Below are positions 27,606 through 37,225 of a stretch of 64,000 nt of DNA, one piece after another. The position numbers were made by a program, and so were the translations under genes. Position 1 is the stretch's first letter. Each line of letters opens with the position of its first letter. The stretch lies in assembly GCF_900100165.1 (NCBI RefSeq), contig NZ_FNEO01000004.1, positions 163,086-227,085 of the forward strand, written 5' to 3'. Below the pieces are notes generated by a model that saw nothing but the letters and a program-made list of their open reading frames with translations, searched no databases and had not been told where the DNA came from. The DNA comes from Flavobacterium glycines (GTDB lineage: Bacteria; Bacteroidota; Bacteroidia; Flavobacteriales; Flavobacteriaceae).

Positions 27606-29072
27606 TTATTGTAACAAAAAGCTGTTATACGAATCTGCTTCTAATGTTGGTGTGAGTATTTTGTCTCCCACTTTTATGGTAAACTTTTTTTCTTTGGTAC
27701 TATCATTTTGAACCACGATTACTACACTATTATCAAGGTTAACAAACGCTAATAAATTAGTATAATCACCAGAGGTTTCCAGACGTTTTGCGCCCGGTTT
27801 CACAAAATGACTAAGATGTTTCATCAGATAATATTCAAAATTGTATTTGAAGGTTTTATTAATAGTATCGATACTTACCAATGAATTTTGTCTCCAACCC
27901 CAAGTGCTTATACCTCCTTCTTTCAATAAAGTATTCCAGTACATATAAGCATTAGCTCCATTGGTTAAATAATGTTTCATTAAGCCCCAGGTATATCCGC
28001 AATATTTCCAATCATTTTTTCCATTGCCACATTCCTGTTCTGATTGGTATAATTTAAGATTGGGATAGTTTTTATGAATTGTTGGAATGGCATCTTTTCC
28101 AGCCCATTGAAAACCAACTCCTTTAATGGATTTATTAATTGCTGAATCATTCAAAATGGAATCAACTAATTTATAATTTGGACGTTCCATTGTACCAAAG
28201 AAAATATCTACCTTCTCCTCATTCATTGCTGGAATTAAATAACTTAAAAATCGGGATAAGCCTTTTGACGTCCAGGTACAACTAGGAAAAACCTGTGCCG
28301 AATTGAATTCATTTTGTGGCATTACCATACTGATATTAATATTTTGGGCACGGTATTCCTGAATGAATTTTGAGAAATATAAACTATACGCTTTGAAATA
28401 TTCATCCTCCTGAATAAACATATCTTTCCCTTCAAAACCTTCCTGCTCTGGTTTTAATCCATTGTCAAAACCTTTAAAATCCATTCCCCATTTTTCTCTT
28501 GCTTCGTCTGCAACATCTTGAGGCATGTCTTTAGGAAAAGGTTTTGAGGCATAATGCTTATTGTATTTCATCCATACAGGTGGAGACCATGGTGAAGCCC
28601 ACAGCTTTATATTTGGATTGTATTTTAATGCACTTTTAATGAATGGAATTAGCGTTTGAGAATCATTTGAAATGCTAAAATTTTTCATTTCAAAGTCTCC
28701 GGCTGTTTCATTATAAGAATACCAATTAGTAGAAAAATCATTGGCTCCAACTGGCATACGGCAAATCGTAAAATTAGCTCCTACATTTGGCGAAAAGAGT
28801 TCTTTCAAAATCTTTTCTCTATCATCCGCATTTAAAACACTCAACGAAGTCCAACCTAATTCATTGAAACAAGTACCAAAACCGTCAATTTGTTGCAGAG
28901 GTTTATTTAAGAGTATCTCTACATCTGTTTTTCCAGTTGTTAAACTCACCTTTATATTCTTATGACTTTGCCATTGTTTGGCTTCTGTACTGGATACCCA
29001 GGTTATTTTGCTTTGCGAAAAAGAACAAAAAGTTGTGAGCAACAACATTAGAAATAGTTGTGTATTTTTCAT
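27606..29072 (-). CDS. Glycoside hydrolase family 30 enzyme (second copy), exported
   Basis: 488 residues from the ATG before KNTQLFLMLLLTTFCSFSQ, a typical signal peptide; the upstream in-frame ATG adds 18 implausible residues. GH30 signs are GFGTCFNELGW near the N-terminus, the acid/base Glu in MVMPQNEF and the nucleophile Glu in LYQSEQECG, plus a C-terminal beta-sandwich. It differs strongly from the other GH30 in the locus, so the two probably belong to different subfamilies with different bond or sugar specificity. First enzyme gene after susD, separated from it by 374 nt. Confidence 0.88.
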   Translation of the reverse strand: MKNTQLFLMLLLTTFCSFSQSKITWVSSTEAKQWQSHKNIKVSLTTGKTDVEILLNKPLQQIDGFGTCFNELGWTSLSVLNADDREKILKELFSPNVGANFTICRMPVGANDFSTNWYSYNETAGDFEMKNFSISNDSQTLIPFIKSALKYNPNIKLWASPWSPPVWMKYNKHYASKPFPKDMPQDVADEAREKWGMDFKGFDNGLKPEQEGFEGKDMFIQEDEYFKAYSLYFSKFIQEYRAQNINISMVMPQNEFNSAQVFPSCTWTSKGLSRFLSYLIPAMNEEKVDIFFGTMERPNYKLVDSILNDSAINKSIKGVGFQWAGKDAIPTIHKNYPNLKLYQSEQECGNGKNDWKYCGYTWGLMKHYLTNGANAYMYWNTLLKEGGISTWGWRQNSLVSIDTINKTFKYNFEYYLMKHLSHFVKPGAKRLETSGDYTNLLAFVNLDNSVVIVVQNDSTKEKKFTIKVGDKILTPTLEADSYNSFLLQ

Positions 29073-29446
29073 TGATTTATTATTGTTTATGCAATAACAA
29101 AACCCATATTTATATTCATTTTCCACTGATTAAATTGAGAATAGCTTTCCTTTTAGAAAAACATGCTCAATTTATACTGCGTTTTTTATGAATTTAAACA
29201 GGGAAATTTGAAACTGCTTTTTGATGAAAATTGAATTTGAAAATAATTTTAGAAAGCAATAAAGCCTAACTCATTACTAGTCCAAAACATTAATTTTAGG
29301 ACATTATATTCCCTTACGGACTTGTTTTGTAGCACAACAAGTCCGCTCAGAAATAATAAAGCCAATAGGCTTCTTGTAAAAAAACACTGAACTTAATTTA
29401 TTAACCAACCCAACAAATTAATCTTTTCAGTAATCTAAATACTTAT
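29073..29446. other. 374-nt gene-free stretch between susD and the first GH30
   Basis: No ORF resembling a SusE/SusF-type surface glycan-binding protein is present. The only structure seen is the 10-bp stem-loop at 29317-29345. No good TAnnTTTG element was found on the minus strand. Confidence 0.6.
29317..29345 (-). promoter_or_regulatory. Stem-loop in the susD-GH30 intergenic region
   Basis: A perfect 10-bp stem (CGGACTTGTT / AACAAGTCCG) with a 9-nt loop. No T run follows on the minus strand, so it does not look like a full terminator. It may stabilise the upstream susCD message or reduce read-through into the enzyme genes. Confidence 0.5.
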
Positions 29447-30922
29447 TTAATATCCGGTATTATTAGGTAAAAGATTCTTGTTTATTTGAATATCTCCTAA
29501 AGGAATTGGTAGCAACTTATGAAATTCTTGCATACCATAATTAAGCGGCTGAAGACTTGAATTTACCTGACTATTCATTAAATTCACCATGTTAATAGTT
29601 CCATTTGCATCAGCGCGTTTCAAATCATTCCATCTGGTACGTTCGTAAACCAATTCTAATCGTCTTTCTTTTAATACAGCTAAAGCTAATTCGCTTTTTG
29701 TAACTGCAGTAGTATTGGCTAATCCGGCTCTTATTCTTATTTGGTTTAACTGATTTTTAGCTGCATCCAGATTTGCCTGATTTCCAATTTGCACATTTGC
29801 TTCAGCTGCCAACAAAATGATATCAGCAAGTCTGATCATGATTAAATTATCACCATTAGTCCATGTGTCACTATATGAGAACTTACCGCAAAAAGGAATT
29901 GCCTGAGTTGGATTCCATGCGTTAAAAGGCATATTGAAAGAAGCTCCTGTAACCTGCCAGTTGAAAGTAGATGTATATCTTGCTCCGTTATCTCCGGCAT
30001 CATTAAACGCTTTCACTAAATCATAGGAACCTATTTGACGCTTTGGCCAGTTATCAAACGGACCATAAGAAAGTACATTTATTTTCCAAACATTATATGG
30101 AGAACCAGTGGTAGGAACCTGTAATTCAAAAATGGACTCCGAAGAATTCTTATTTGAAAGTCCCCATAGTTTAGCGTAATCAGCTACTAAAGTGTAAGGT
30201 CCTTCTTCGATAACTTTATTACAATAAATTAAACAATTTGGGTAATCTCCCATTTGTGCATAAGTTTTAGCCAGTAATGCTCTCGCAGCTCCTTTTGTAG
30301 CTCTGCCATAATCTCCATGGTATGGATTATTGTCTAACACTGCTTCTGCATCTTTCAAATCCTTAATAATTTGTGCATATACTAAATCAGCACTAGTTCT
30401 TGAAGGATAGTAATTTCCAGCGTTATTAGACGAAAGAATTAACGGTACATTTCCCCATGAAGTCACTAACCAGTAATAAGCAAAAGCTCTCAAAAAAGTA
30501 GCTTCAGCTATTATTTGCGCTTTTCTATTGGTTCCATCCCATTTAGGGTCATTAATAAGAGTTACATTATCAATAGCTGTATTTGCCGCCGTTATATGTT
30601 TGTATAATTCCTGCCAACTTAATTGAATTTCACCATTGGAAGATGTAAAAGTGAAATTTTCAAGTGGTTGTTCCACATTATTATCTCCATTGATATAGGT
30701 ATTATCAGACATACCCTCAGTAGTAAAGAAGTTACTGTATGAATAATAATCCGGCATAGCATTATAAGCTCCATTTAATATGCTTTCGGCATCTGAAGCT
30801 GTAGTTAAAGAACCAGCTGCTAGTTGAGATTCAGGAGATTTGTCAAGAAAATCCTGAGAACATGATGTAAGTATTATTGCTAATACTAAGAAATGAGCGT
30901 ATTTTAATATATTTTTTTTCAT
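29447..30922 (-). CDS. susD: SusD/RagB-family glycan-binding outer-membrane lipoprotein
   Basis: 491 residues from the second of two adjacent Met codons. Lipoprotein signal with lipobox LTSC (Cys21), followed by the SusD hallmark DFLDKSPESQ. TPR-like repeats and the RIRAGLANT...LKERRLELVYERTRWNDLKR motif are typical. SusD sits on the SusC barrel as a lid and captures glycans at the cell surface. It lies 8-11 nt after the susC stop. Ligand not predictable from the sequence. Confidence 0.95.
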   Translation of the reverse strand: MKKNILKYAHFLVLAIILTSCSQDFLDKSPESQLAAGSLTTASDAESILNGAYNAMPDYYSYSNFFTTEGMSDNTYINGDNNVEQPLENFTFTSSNGEIQLSWQELYKHITAANTAIDNVTLINDPKWDGTNRKAQIIAEATFLRAFAYYWLVTSWGNVPLILSSNNAGNYYPSRTSADLVYAQIIKDLKDAEAVLDNNPYHGDYGRATKGAARALLAKTYAQMGDYPNCLIYCNKVIEEGPYTLVADYAKLWGLSNKNSSESIFELQVPTTGSPYNVWKINVLSYGPFDNWPKRQIGSYDLVKAFNDAGDNGARYTSTFNWQVTGASFNMPFNAWNPTQAIPFCGKFSYSDTWTNGDNLIMIRLADIILLAAEANVQIGNQANLDAAKNQLNQIRIRAGLANTTAVTKSELALAVLKERRLELVYERTRWNDLKRADANGTINMVNLMNSQVNSSLQPLNYGMQEFHKLLPIPLGDIQINKNLLPNNTGY

Positions 30923-30933
30923 CATATTATTTT

Positions 30934-33900
30934 TTAAAGTTGAATATTAACACCAGCTGTAAAAATTTTTGCTGCCGGATAAGTTCCTCTATCAATACCA
31001 AGCGACATCAATGATGAACCAGAGCCAGCATTTTCAGCCTGATTGTTTGTTCCTTGTCCAAATCCATTAACCTCAGGATAGTATCCTTTGTAATTATGAA
31101 TAGTAAATAGGTTTTGAGCAGTTCCGTAAATTTTCAGTCCTGACAAGCCAAGTTTTTCAACAAACTTTTTCTCGATTTGGTAACTTAAAGTAATATTTCG
31201 TAATCTAAAGAAAGAGCCATCTTCGATGTAATGTGAAGAAACTTTGTTTTGCAACATTGCTGCTGCTCCGGTATTAGTTGTCCCATTTCCTAATGCTCTT
31301 GGAACACTGGTAATATCACCTGGCTGTTTCCATCTGTTTAATACTTCTGTACTCTCATTGGCATAACCTGACAATCCTTCAATTTCCATTCTTGTTGCAT
31401 TGTAAACTTTATTACCCTGAACGGCATCAATTAAAAATGATAACGAAAGTCCTTTGTACGCAAATTCATTTGAAAAACCAACCGTATATTTAGGTAAAGC
31501 TGAACCTAGATTAACTAATTCGTTACCATAAACTAAATTACCTGTTTGTGGATCCACTCCTTCTGATTTATATCCCCAGAATGTTCCAAGAGGATAACCA
31601 TTTTTAATAATTTGAGTATAAAGAGGCACTTGACTTCCTCCTATCAAAATAGGTCCTGTTTGAAAAGAGGTACTTTCATCAATGCCTTCAATACGATTTA
31701 TATTTTTAGAAAAATTCACATTAGACGACCATGTAAAATTATCCCCTTTAATGATATCTGCATCTAATGATAACTCTATACCTTTATTGACGTCATATCC
31801 TGGTAAATTCATTGCAGTAACAGAACTTCCTGTAGTTAAAGGTAGTTGTAGTGTAAAAATCATATCTTCCACTTTCTTATGGTAATAATCAGCTGTAAAA
31901 TTTAAACGACTATCAAAAAATCCTACCTCTAAACCAATATTGGTTTGCGTTGCCGATTCCCATTTCAAATCTGGATTTCCTAACTGAGAAGCTGGTTTAA
32001 TACCTGGAGCAATATCGGTAGAATTATAAGCATAAGGAGCACCTACATTTAGTAAACTGTAGGTAGGATACAACATAGTATAAGGAGGTAAATTACCTGT
32101 TTTTCCCCATCCCACACGTACTTTAAGATTCTGCATCCATTTTACGTTTTCCATGAATTTTTCATTAGAAATTTTCCAACCAGCAGATAATGCAGGGAAA
32201 TTGCCATAAACAACATTTGTACCTACCCTTGATGATCCATCACGACGGAAAGTAGCTGTAAAAAGATACTTATTGTCGTATCCGTAATTAAATCTTCCAA
32301 AATAAGAATTTGTAGACCACTCATATTCTCCTGTTCCTATTTGAAAATCAGAACTGGCAGCATTCAAAGTCTGTACAGCACTTGTTGCAAAACCGGCTCC
32401 ATGCTGAGTAGAGTTTGCAATTGATTCATTCACTGCAGATGTTCCTACTATTACATCAAAAGAATGTTCTCCAAAATTTTGCTTATAATTCAAAGTATTA
32501 TCCCATTGCCATCTAAAAACTTCATAGTAATTGCTGTCAGCTCCACCTTGAGAACTACGACCATTCAAACTGCTATATGGATCTAAGAAATAATCATATT
32601 TTGAATTTTGAACAACACCGTTTAACTGCGTTTTGAAAGTTAAATTCAGAGGCAATTTAGCCTCAACATAAGTACTCCCTAATAAATTATTAGCAATAGT
32701 TTTATTTTCATTGTTGTAAATTAAAGCCAATGGATTTTCGCCGGAATAAAAATTACTCACCCCATAAACACCCGGAATAGGTGCATTTGAAGGCATATAA
32801 ATTGGAATATACTCTGGAGTTACAAGAGCGCTGAGTACAACTCCTCCAAAATTAGCAGAAGCATTATCTGTAATAGATCTTTGATTGGTTCTGTTGTAAT
32901 TAATAGATCCTCCAAATTTTATCTTCGATGTAACATCTTGGTTTACATTTAGATTAAGCGAATAACGTTTAAAATTTGAACCAACAATAATACCCTCTTG
33001 GTTTAAATACCCCAGACCTAAATAATAATTACCAGTATCTGAACCACCTGAAGTGCTTACATTAACACTGGATTGCGCTGCAGTACGATAAATTAAATCC
33101 TGCCAATTGTTGTTTGTCCCCTGCAAATCGTAATAACTTGGAACATTAGGAGCTGTACCTAAAATTTCTGTTTGTAAATCAACCCATTGCGAATTATTTA
33201 ATACCGGTAATTTCTTAACAATTTGTTGCACACCACCGTAAAAATTAATTTCTGTTCTAGGTTTTCCTTTCTTACCCTTCTTAGTTGTAATAAGAACAAC
33301 TCCATTTGTTGAACCTGCAGCTCCATAAATACCTGCAGCCGATGCATCTTTTAAAATATTAATTGATTCGATATTATTTGGATCAATTGCCTTAACATTA
33401 CTTGTAAGCACACCATCAACAACATACAATGGTTCACCACCATTAGGTGATCCAATTCCACGAACACGAACAGATAATGCCCCACCAGGTGATCCTGATG
33501 ACGATGAAACCTGTACTCCGGAAGATTTACCAGTTATAGCTTCAACAGCACTAACAATAGGTCTATCTGAAACATCCTTAACCTTAACGCTTGAAATTGC
33601 AGAAGTCACATCTGTTTTCTTTTGACTTCCATAACCAATAACAACGACTTCTTCTAGTTTTTGCGATTCCGTTTTAAGTTTTATAGTTATATCCTTTCTT
33701 CCCTTGATTGGTTCTTCAATTGTAGCATAACCTACAAAACTAATAGCAAACACTCCATTTAAAGGAGCTTTTATTTCAAAGTTACCATCAAAATCCGTAG
33801 TGGTAGATTTAGATGTTCCTTTAATTAAAATTGATGCACCTGGAACTGACATCCCGGTTTCGTCAAGTACTTTCCCTTTTACTACAGCATCCTGTGCTTG

Positions 33901-33960
33901 TGAGTAAACTGAGAATACGATAGACAAAAAGCAAAAAATAAACATTTTTGTTAATTTCAT
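30934..33960 (-). CDS. susC: SusC/RagA-family TonB-dependent outer-membrane transporter
   Basis: 1008 residues from the ATG before KLTKMFIFCFLSIVFSVYSQ (signal peptide); a 14-residue upstream extension is unlikely. Order: signal; carboxypeptidase-D-regulatory-like beta-sandwich (about 26-105, VKGKVLDETGMSVPGASI); TonB-box/plug region starting LEEVVVIGYGSQKK, with VRGIGSP and LKDASAAGIYGA; then the beta-barrel to a final aromatic-poor strand GVNIQL. It imports SusD-captured oligosaccharides using TonB energy. First gene of the locus, divergent from the propeller-HTH regulator. Confidence 0.96.
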   Translation of the reverse strand: MKLTKMFIFCFLSIVFSVYSQAQDAVVKGKVLDETGMSVPGASILIKGTSKSTTTDFDGNFEIKAPLNGVFAISFVGYATIEEPIKGRKDITIKLKTESQKLEEVVVIGYGSQKKTDVTSAISSVKVKDVSDRPIVSAVEAITGKSSGVQVSSSSGSPGGALSVRVRGIGSPNGGEPLYVVDGVLTSNVKAIDPNNIESINILKDASAAGIYGAAGSTNGVVLITTKKGKKGKPRTEINFYGGVQQIVKKLPVLNNSQWVDLQTEILGTAPNVPSYYDLQGTNNNWQDLIYRTAAQSSVNVSTSGGSDTGNYYLGLGYLNQEGIIVGSNFKRYSLNLNVNQDVTSKIKFGGSINYNRTNQRSITDNASANFGGVVLSALVTPEYIPIYMPSNAPIPGVYGVSNFYSGENPLALIYNNENKTIANNLLGSTYVEAKLPLNLTFKTQLNGVVQNSKYDYFLDPYSSLNGRSSQGGADSNYYEVFRWQWDNTLNYKQNFGEHSFDVIVGTSAVNESIANSTQHGAGFATSAVQTLNAASSDFQIGTGEYEWSTNSYFGRFNYGYDNKYLFTATFRRDGSSRVGTNVVYGNFPALSAGWKISNEKFMENVKWMQNLKVRVGWGKTGNLPPYTMLYPTYSLLNVGAPYAYNSTDIAPGIKPASQLGNPDLKWESATQTNIGLEVGFFDSRLNFTADYYHKKVEDMIFTLQLPLTTGSSVTAMNLPGYDVNKGIELSLDADIIKGDNFTWSSNVNFSKNINRIEGIDESTSFQTGPILIGGSQVPLYTQIIKNGYPLGTFWGYKSEGVDPQTGNLVYGNELVNLGSALPKYTVGFSNEFAYKGLSLSFLIDAVQGNKVYNATRMEIEGLSGYANESTEVLNRWKQPGDITSVPRALGNGTTNTGAAAMLQNKVSSHYIEDGSFFRLRNITLSYQIEKKFVEKLGLSGLKIYGTAQNLFTIHNYKGYYPEVNGFGQGTNNQAENAGSGSSLMSLGIDRGTYPAAKIFTAGVNIQL

Positions 33961-33999
33961 TTTTCTAAATTTTTTGGTTAGTAAATTAGTTATTTGATA

Positions 34000-34007
34000 C
34001 AAACTTA
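34000..34007 (-). promoter_or_regulatory. Candidate -7 element of the susC promoter
   Basis: Reads TAAGTTTG on the minus strand, fitting TAnnTTTG, 40 nt upstream of the susC ATG. The expected -33 TTTG is poorly matched, as is common for promoters that need an activator. Confidence 0.5.
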
Positions 34008-34043
34008 TCTATTAATTTATGTTATCAATAATTTTTATATATT

Positions 34044-34090
34044 ACAAAAACACATCAAACAACAAAAAAAGACTAGACAAAAACACATCA
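34044..34090 (-). promoter_or_regulatory. Two 14-nt direct repeats upstream of susC, candidate activator sites
   Basis: ACAAAAACACATCA occurs exactly at 34044-34057 and 34077-34090, 33 nt apart start to start (about three helical turns). They lie upstream of the susC -33 region, the usual place for activator binding. The divergent HTH regulator is the obvious candidate ligand, by inference only. Confidence 0.45.
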
Positions 34091-34305
34091 TATTTAAAAC
34101 AAATCACTGATTTACAGTTGTTTATTTTTTTTATTAGCACTGTTATTAAAACGTTAAATAAATAAAAAACACTACATTTATAAAAACATTAGAAATTATA
34201 GAATATAAAAGGGATTTTAACACAAACAACAAATTTCAAACAAAGACAACTAAAACACTAACATCAGCTATAAACCATTAAGATAACATTATTTTCAATT
34301 GTATT

Positions 34306-37176
34306 ATGAGTCTAATAAAATCATACTTTATTATCATTATAGTGCTACTTTCAAACAATCTATTCAGTCAGGAAAAAAAAATTGGCTTACCCGAAATCAA
34401 AAACTACAGCAGAATAGATTACAAAGGAGATACTCAAAATTGGGAAATCAATCAGGACAAAAGAGGCAATTTATATTTTGCAAATAACAAAGGGCTTTTC
34501 CAGTTTGATGGTTCGTCATGGCGCAAATATTCCTTACCAAATTCAGGATTAATCAGATCATTTAAAATAGATAAATCAGGAAAAATTTTTGTTGGTGGAA
34601 ACAGTGAATTCGGCTACTTCAAACCTGATTCAAAAGGGAAAATGGAATATTTTTCTCTTTCTAAATTAATCAACAAAAATGTGGTTAAATTAATTGATAT
34701 TGTTTGGAAAACACATCTGTACAATAATGAAGTAATCTTTCAAACATTTTCAAATATCTATATCTACAAAGAAAATAAATTAAGAATTTTAAAGGCACCT
34801 GGGCGCTTTCAATTTTCATTTAAAGTAGGGACAAAACTTTATATTCAAGATCATAAAAAAGGATTACTTGAATATATAAACGGCTCACTTACTCCCCTGA
34901 AAAATACTACTACTTTGAACAATAGAGAAGTATGGGCCATATTCACATTACCGGATAACAACCTATTAATTGAAACCATAAATAATGGTTTGTTTATATA
35001 TAATTTTAAAAAAATAGTTCCATGGAACACTGAAGCTAATGAGTTCATGAAAAAAAATGGCGCTTTAGGAGGCACCGTTTTACGAAATGATTTCATAGTT
35101 CTTAATTCGGCAACTAATGGAATTATTATTTGCAACAAAAAAGGAAAAATCATACAGCATTTCAATAAAAACAAAGGACTGCAAAACAACACCGTTTTAA
35201 CATCATTTGTAGACAATAAAAACAATATATGGTTAGGCCTTGATAGCGGAATCGATTTTATTAATGAAAATTCTCCTATCACCTATTTCGGTTCAAGCTA
35301 TGGAATAAGTACTGTATATGCTTCTGTAGTTTACAAAAACAACCTTTATGTAGCTACAAATCAAGGTCTTTTATATCGCTCTATGAAAAACATATTTAAC
35401 GACAACACCTTTAATTTGGTAAGTGGCACTTCGGGTCAGGCATGGAACATTCAAATAATAGATGGTCAATTACTTTGCTCTAGTAACAAAGGCGCCTTAG
35501 TAATTCAAGACGGAAAAACAGTCCAAACAATTGACACTAAGGGATACATTGGTCTTAAATTAATCCCAAACAAACCCAATTATATGATAGGTTGTAATTA
35601 TACTGGCTTTGCTGTATTTGAAAAAATTTCAAATAAATGGCAATATAAAAATCAATTGGAAGGTTTCTATGGATACCCATATTCCTTTCAGGTTGAAAAT
35701 TCAAATTTATGGTTTCAGCTAGATAATTTAATTTACAAAATGACCTTAGCAGATGACATGACAAGAATTAAATCTATTAAAACTTACAAAAACTTATCTA
35801 ATAAAGACAAAGGCATTGGAAGTATCCAACAAATAAAGCAAGCAATTTATTTTCAAAACAACAATCATTTTTACAAATATAGCGGAGATCTAGATCTATT
35901 TTATGAAGACAAAGAAATCAACAAACTATTTAAAAATCTTCCAAAAATAAATACAATAAAAGAGGACCATCAGGGCAATATCTGGTATGTCTTTAAAGAG
36001 TCTCTTGGAGTATTGATGAAAAATAATAATGGAACTTACAAAAATATCATCACCCCATTTTCAAATTTAACCGGTAATTTGGTATCCAATTACCTATCAA
36101 TAAACACAATAGATTCTCATAACATATTCATTGGTCTAACAAACGGAATAGCACATTACAATCCAAAACAAAAAAACAACTTGGTTATCAAACCAAAAGC
36201 TTATATAAGGAGTTTTACATACCCTGGTGACACCTTAATTTTAGGAAATGGACAAGAGGAGTTAGAGAAATACAAAATTCCATACAAATTCAACCATGTT
36301 AAATTCTCTTTTTCTTCTCCCACTTTTGAAAATCTTGAAAATGTAGAATTTTCATACCAACTAGAAGGATTTGACAAAAAATGGAGTTCCTGGTCAAACA
36401 ATCCCATAAAAGAATATACAAACCTGAGAGAGGGTAATTATAAAATGAAAATCAAAGTACGGAATAGTTATGGTGTTCAATCTGATGAAACATTCTTATT
36501 ATTTACAATTTCACCACCTTGGTACAGACATCCTTTTGCCTATTTAATTTATGTAATACTTACTATTACAATTATCTATGTTATCCGAGAAAGAATAAAA
36601 ATAAAGATTCGAAAAAACAAATACTACGAAACTCTGGAACAAAGAAGATTATACTTAGAAAAGGAAACTAAAATCAGACAAGAACAATATGAACTTGAAA
36701 AAGAAATTGAAAAACTAAAAAACGAAAAACTAAAAATAAAAATTTTAGCCAAAGACAAAGAGCTAGTCAACAACTCCTTACAAGTTGCTAAAAAGAACAA
36801 GGTTTTAAACAACATTATCAATAAGATAAAGGACATCAATGTAGACACTTTTGACGAAACCACTAAAACACAATTTACTAAACTCAATAGAAGCATTATA
36901 AAAGAGGTAAATACTGATAAAAGTTGGCAAGATTTAGAAAAGCATATAAAAAATGTACATTATGATTTCTTAAAAAGATTAAAAGAAAAATATCCTACTA
37001 TTTCTCCCAGGGAACTTGACTTAGCAACCTATTTATTGATGAATATGTCAACAAAAGAGATTGCAGAAGTAATGAATATTTCCAATGGTGGCGTGGAACT
37101 GGCTCGTTACCGATTAAGAAAAAAATTAAATCTTAATAAAAAAGAAAATTTAATTGGTTTTCTGATGAGTATATAA
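34306..37176 (+). CDS. Membrane-anchored propeller/Y_Y_Y sensor with LuxR-like HTH (no kinase)
   Basis: 956 residues. A signal peptide or first anchor (SYFIIIIVLLSNNLFS) is followed by a large periplasmic region with regulator-propeller repeats (for example NIWLGLDSGIDFIN), a Y_Y_Y domain (about 660-735, FSYQLEGFDKKWSSWS), one membrane helix (about 745-762), a long charged coiled coil (about 765-850) and a C-terminal HTH (about 899-956, SPRELDLATYLL...MSTKEIAEVMNIS). The same periplasmic design occurs in hybrid two-component PUL regulators, but there is no HisKA, HATPase or receiver domain. It probably senses the glycan breakdown product and directly controls the divergent susC operon. Confidence 0.88.
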   Translation: MSLIKSYFIIIIVLLSNNLFSQEKKIGLPEIKNYSRIDYKGDTQNWEINQDKRGNLYFANNKGLFQFDGSSWRKYSLPNSGLIRSFKIDKSGKIFVGGNSEFGYFKPDSKGKMEYFSLSKLINKNVVKLIDIVWKTHLYNNEVIFQTFSNIYIYKENKLRILKAPGRFQFSFKVGTKLYIQDHKKGLLEYINGSLTPLKNTTTLNNREVWAIFTLPDNNLLIETINNGLFIYNFKKIVPWNTEANEFMKKNGALGGTVLRNDFIVLNSATNGIIICNKKGKIIQHFNKNKGLQNNTVLTSFVDNKNNIWLGLDSGIDFINENSPITYFGSSYGISTVYASVVYKNNLYVATNQGLLYRSMKNIFNDNTFNLVSGTSGQAWNIQIIDGQLLCSSNKGALVIQDGKTVQTIDTKGYIGLKLIPNKPNYMIGCNYTGFAVFEKISNKWQYKNQLEGFYGYPYSFQVENSNLWFQLDNLIYKMTLADDMTRIKSIKTYKNLSNKDKGIGSIQQIKQAIYFQNNNHFYKYSGDLDLFYEDKEINKLFKNLPKINTIKEDHQGNIWYVFKESLGVLMKNNNGTYKNIITPFSNLTGNLVSNYLSINTIDSHNIFIGLTNGIAHYNPKQKNNLVIKPKAYIRSFTYPGDTLILGNGQEELEKYKIPYKFNHVKFSFSSPTFENLENVEFSYQLEGFDKKWSSWSNNPIKEYTNLREGNYKMKIKVRNSYGVQSDETFLLFTISPPWYRHPFAYLIYVILTITIIYVIRERIKIKIRKNKYYETLEQRRLYLEKETKIRQEQYELEKEIEKLKNEKLKIKILAKDKELVNNSLQVAKKNKVLNNIINKIKDINVDTFDETTKTQFTKLNRSIIKEVNTDKSWQDLEKHIKNVHYDFLKRLKEKYPTISPRELDLATYLLMNMSTKEIAEVMNISNGGVELARYRLRKKLNLNKKENLIGFLMSI

Positions 37177-37181
37177 ACAAC

Positions 37182-37207
37182 AAACGCCATCATATCCGAT
37201 GGCGTTT
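37182..37207 (+). terminator. Terminator-like hairpin between the regulator and murF
   Basis: 10-bp stem (AAACGCCATC / GATGGCGTTT, loop ATATCC), 6 nt after the regulator stop and shared by two convergent genes. T tracts are short on both sides. Confidence 0.6.
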
Positions 37208-37225
37208 ATTATGTGATACTTTTTG

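Larger units (their letters stand above)
33961..34305. other. 345-nt divergent control region between susC and the regulator
   Basis: Very A-rich, no ORF. It holds a candidate susC -7 element (34000-34007) and a 14-nt direct repeat (34044-34057, 34077-34090). No clear promoter for the + strand regulator was recognised. Confidence 0.6.
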
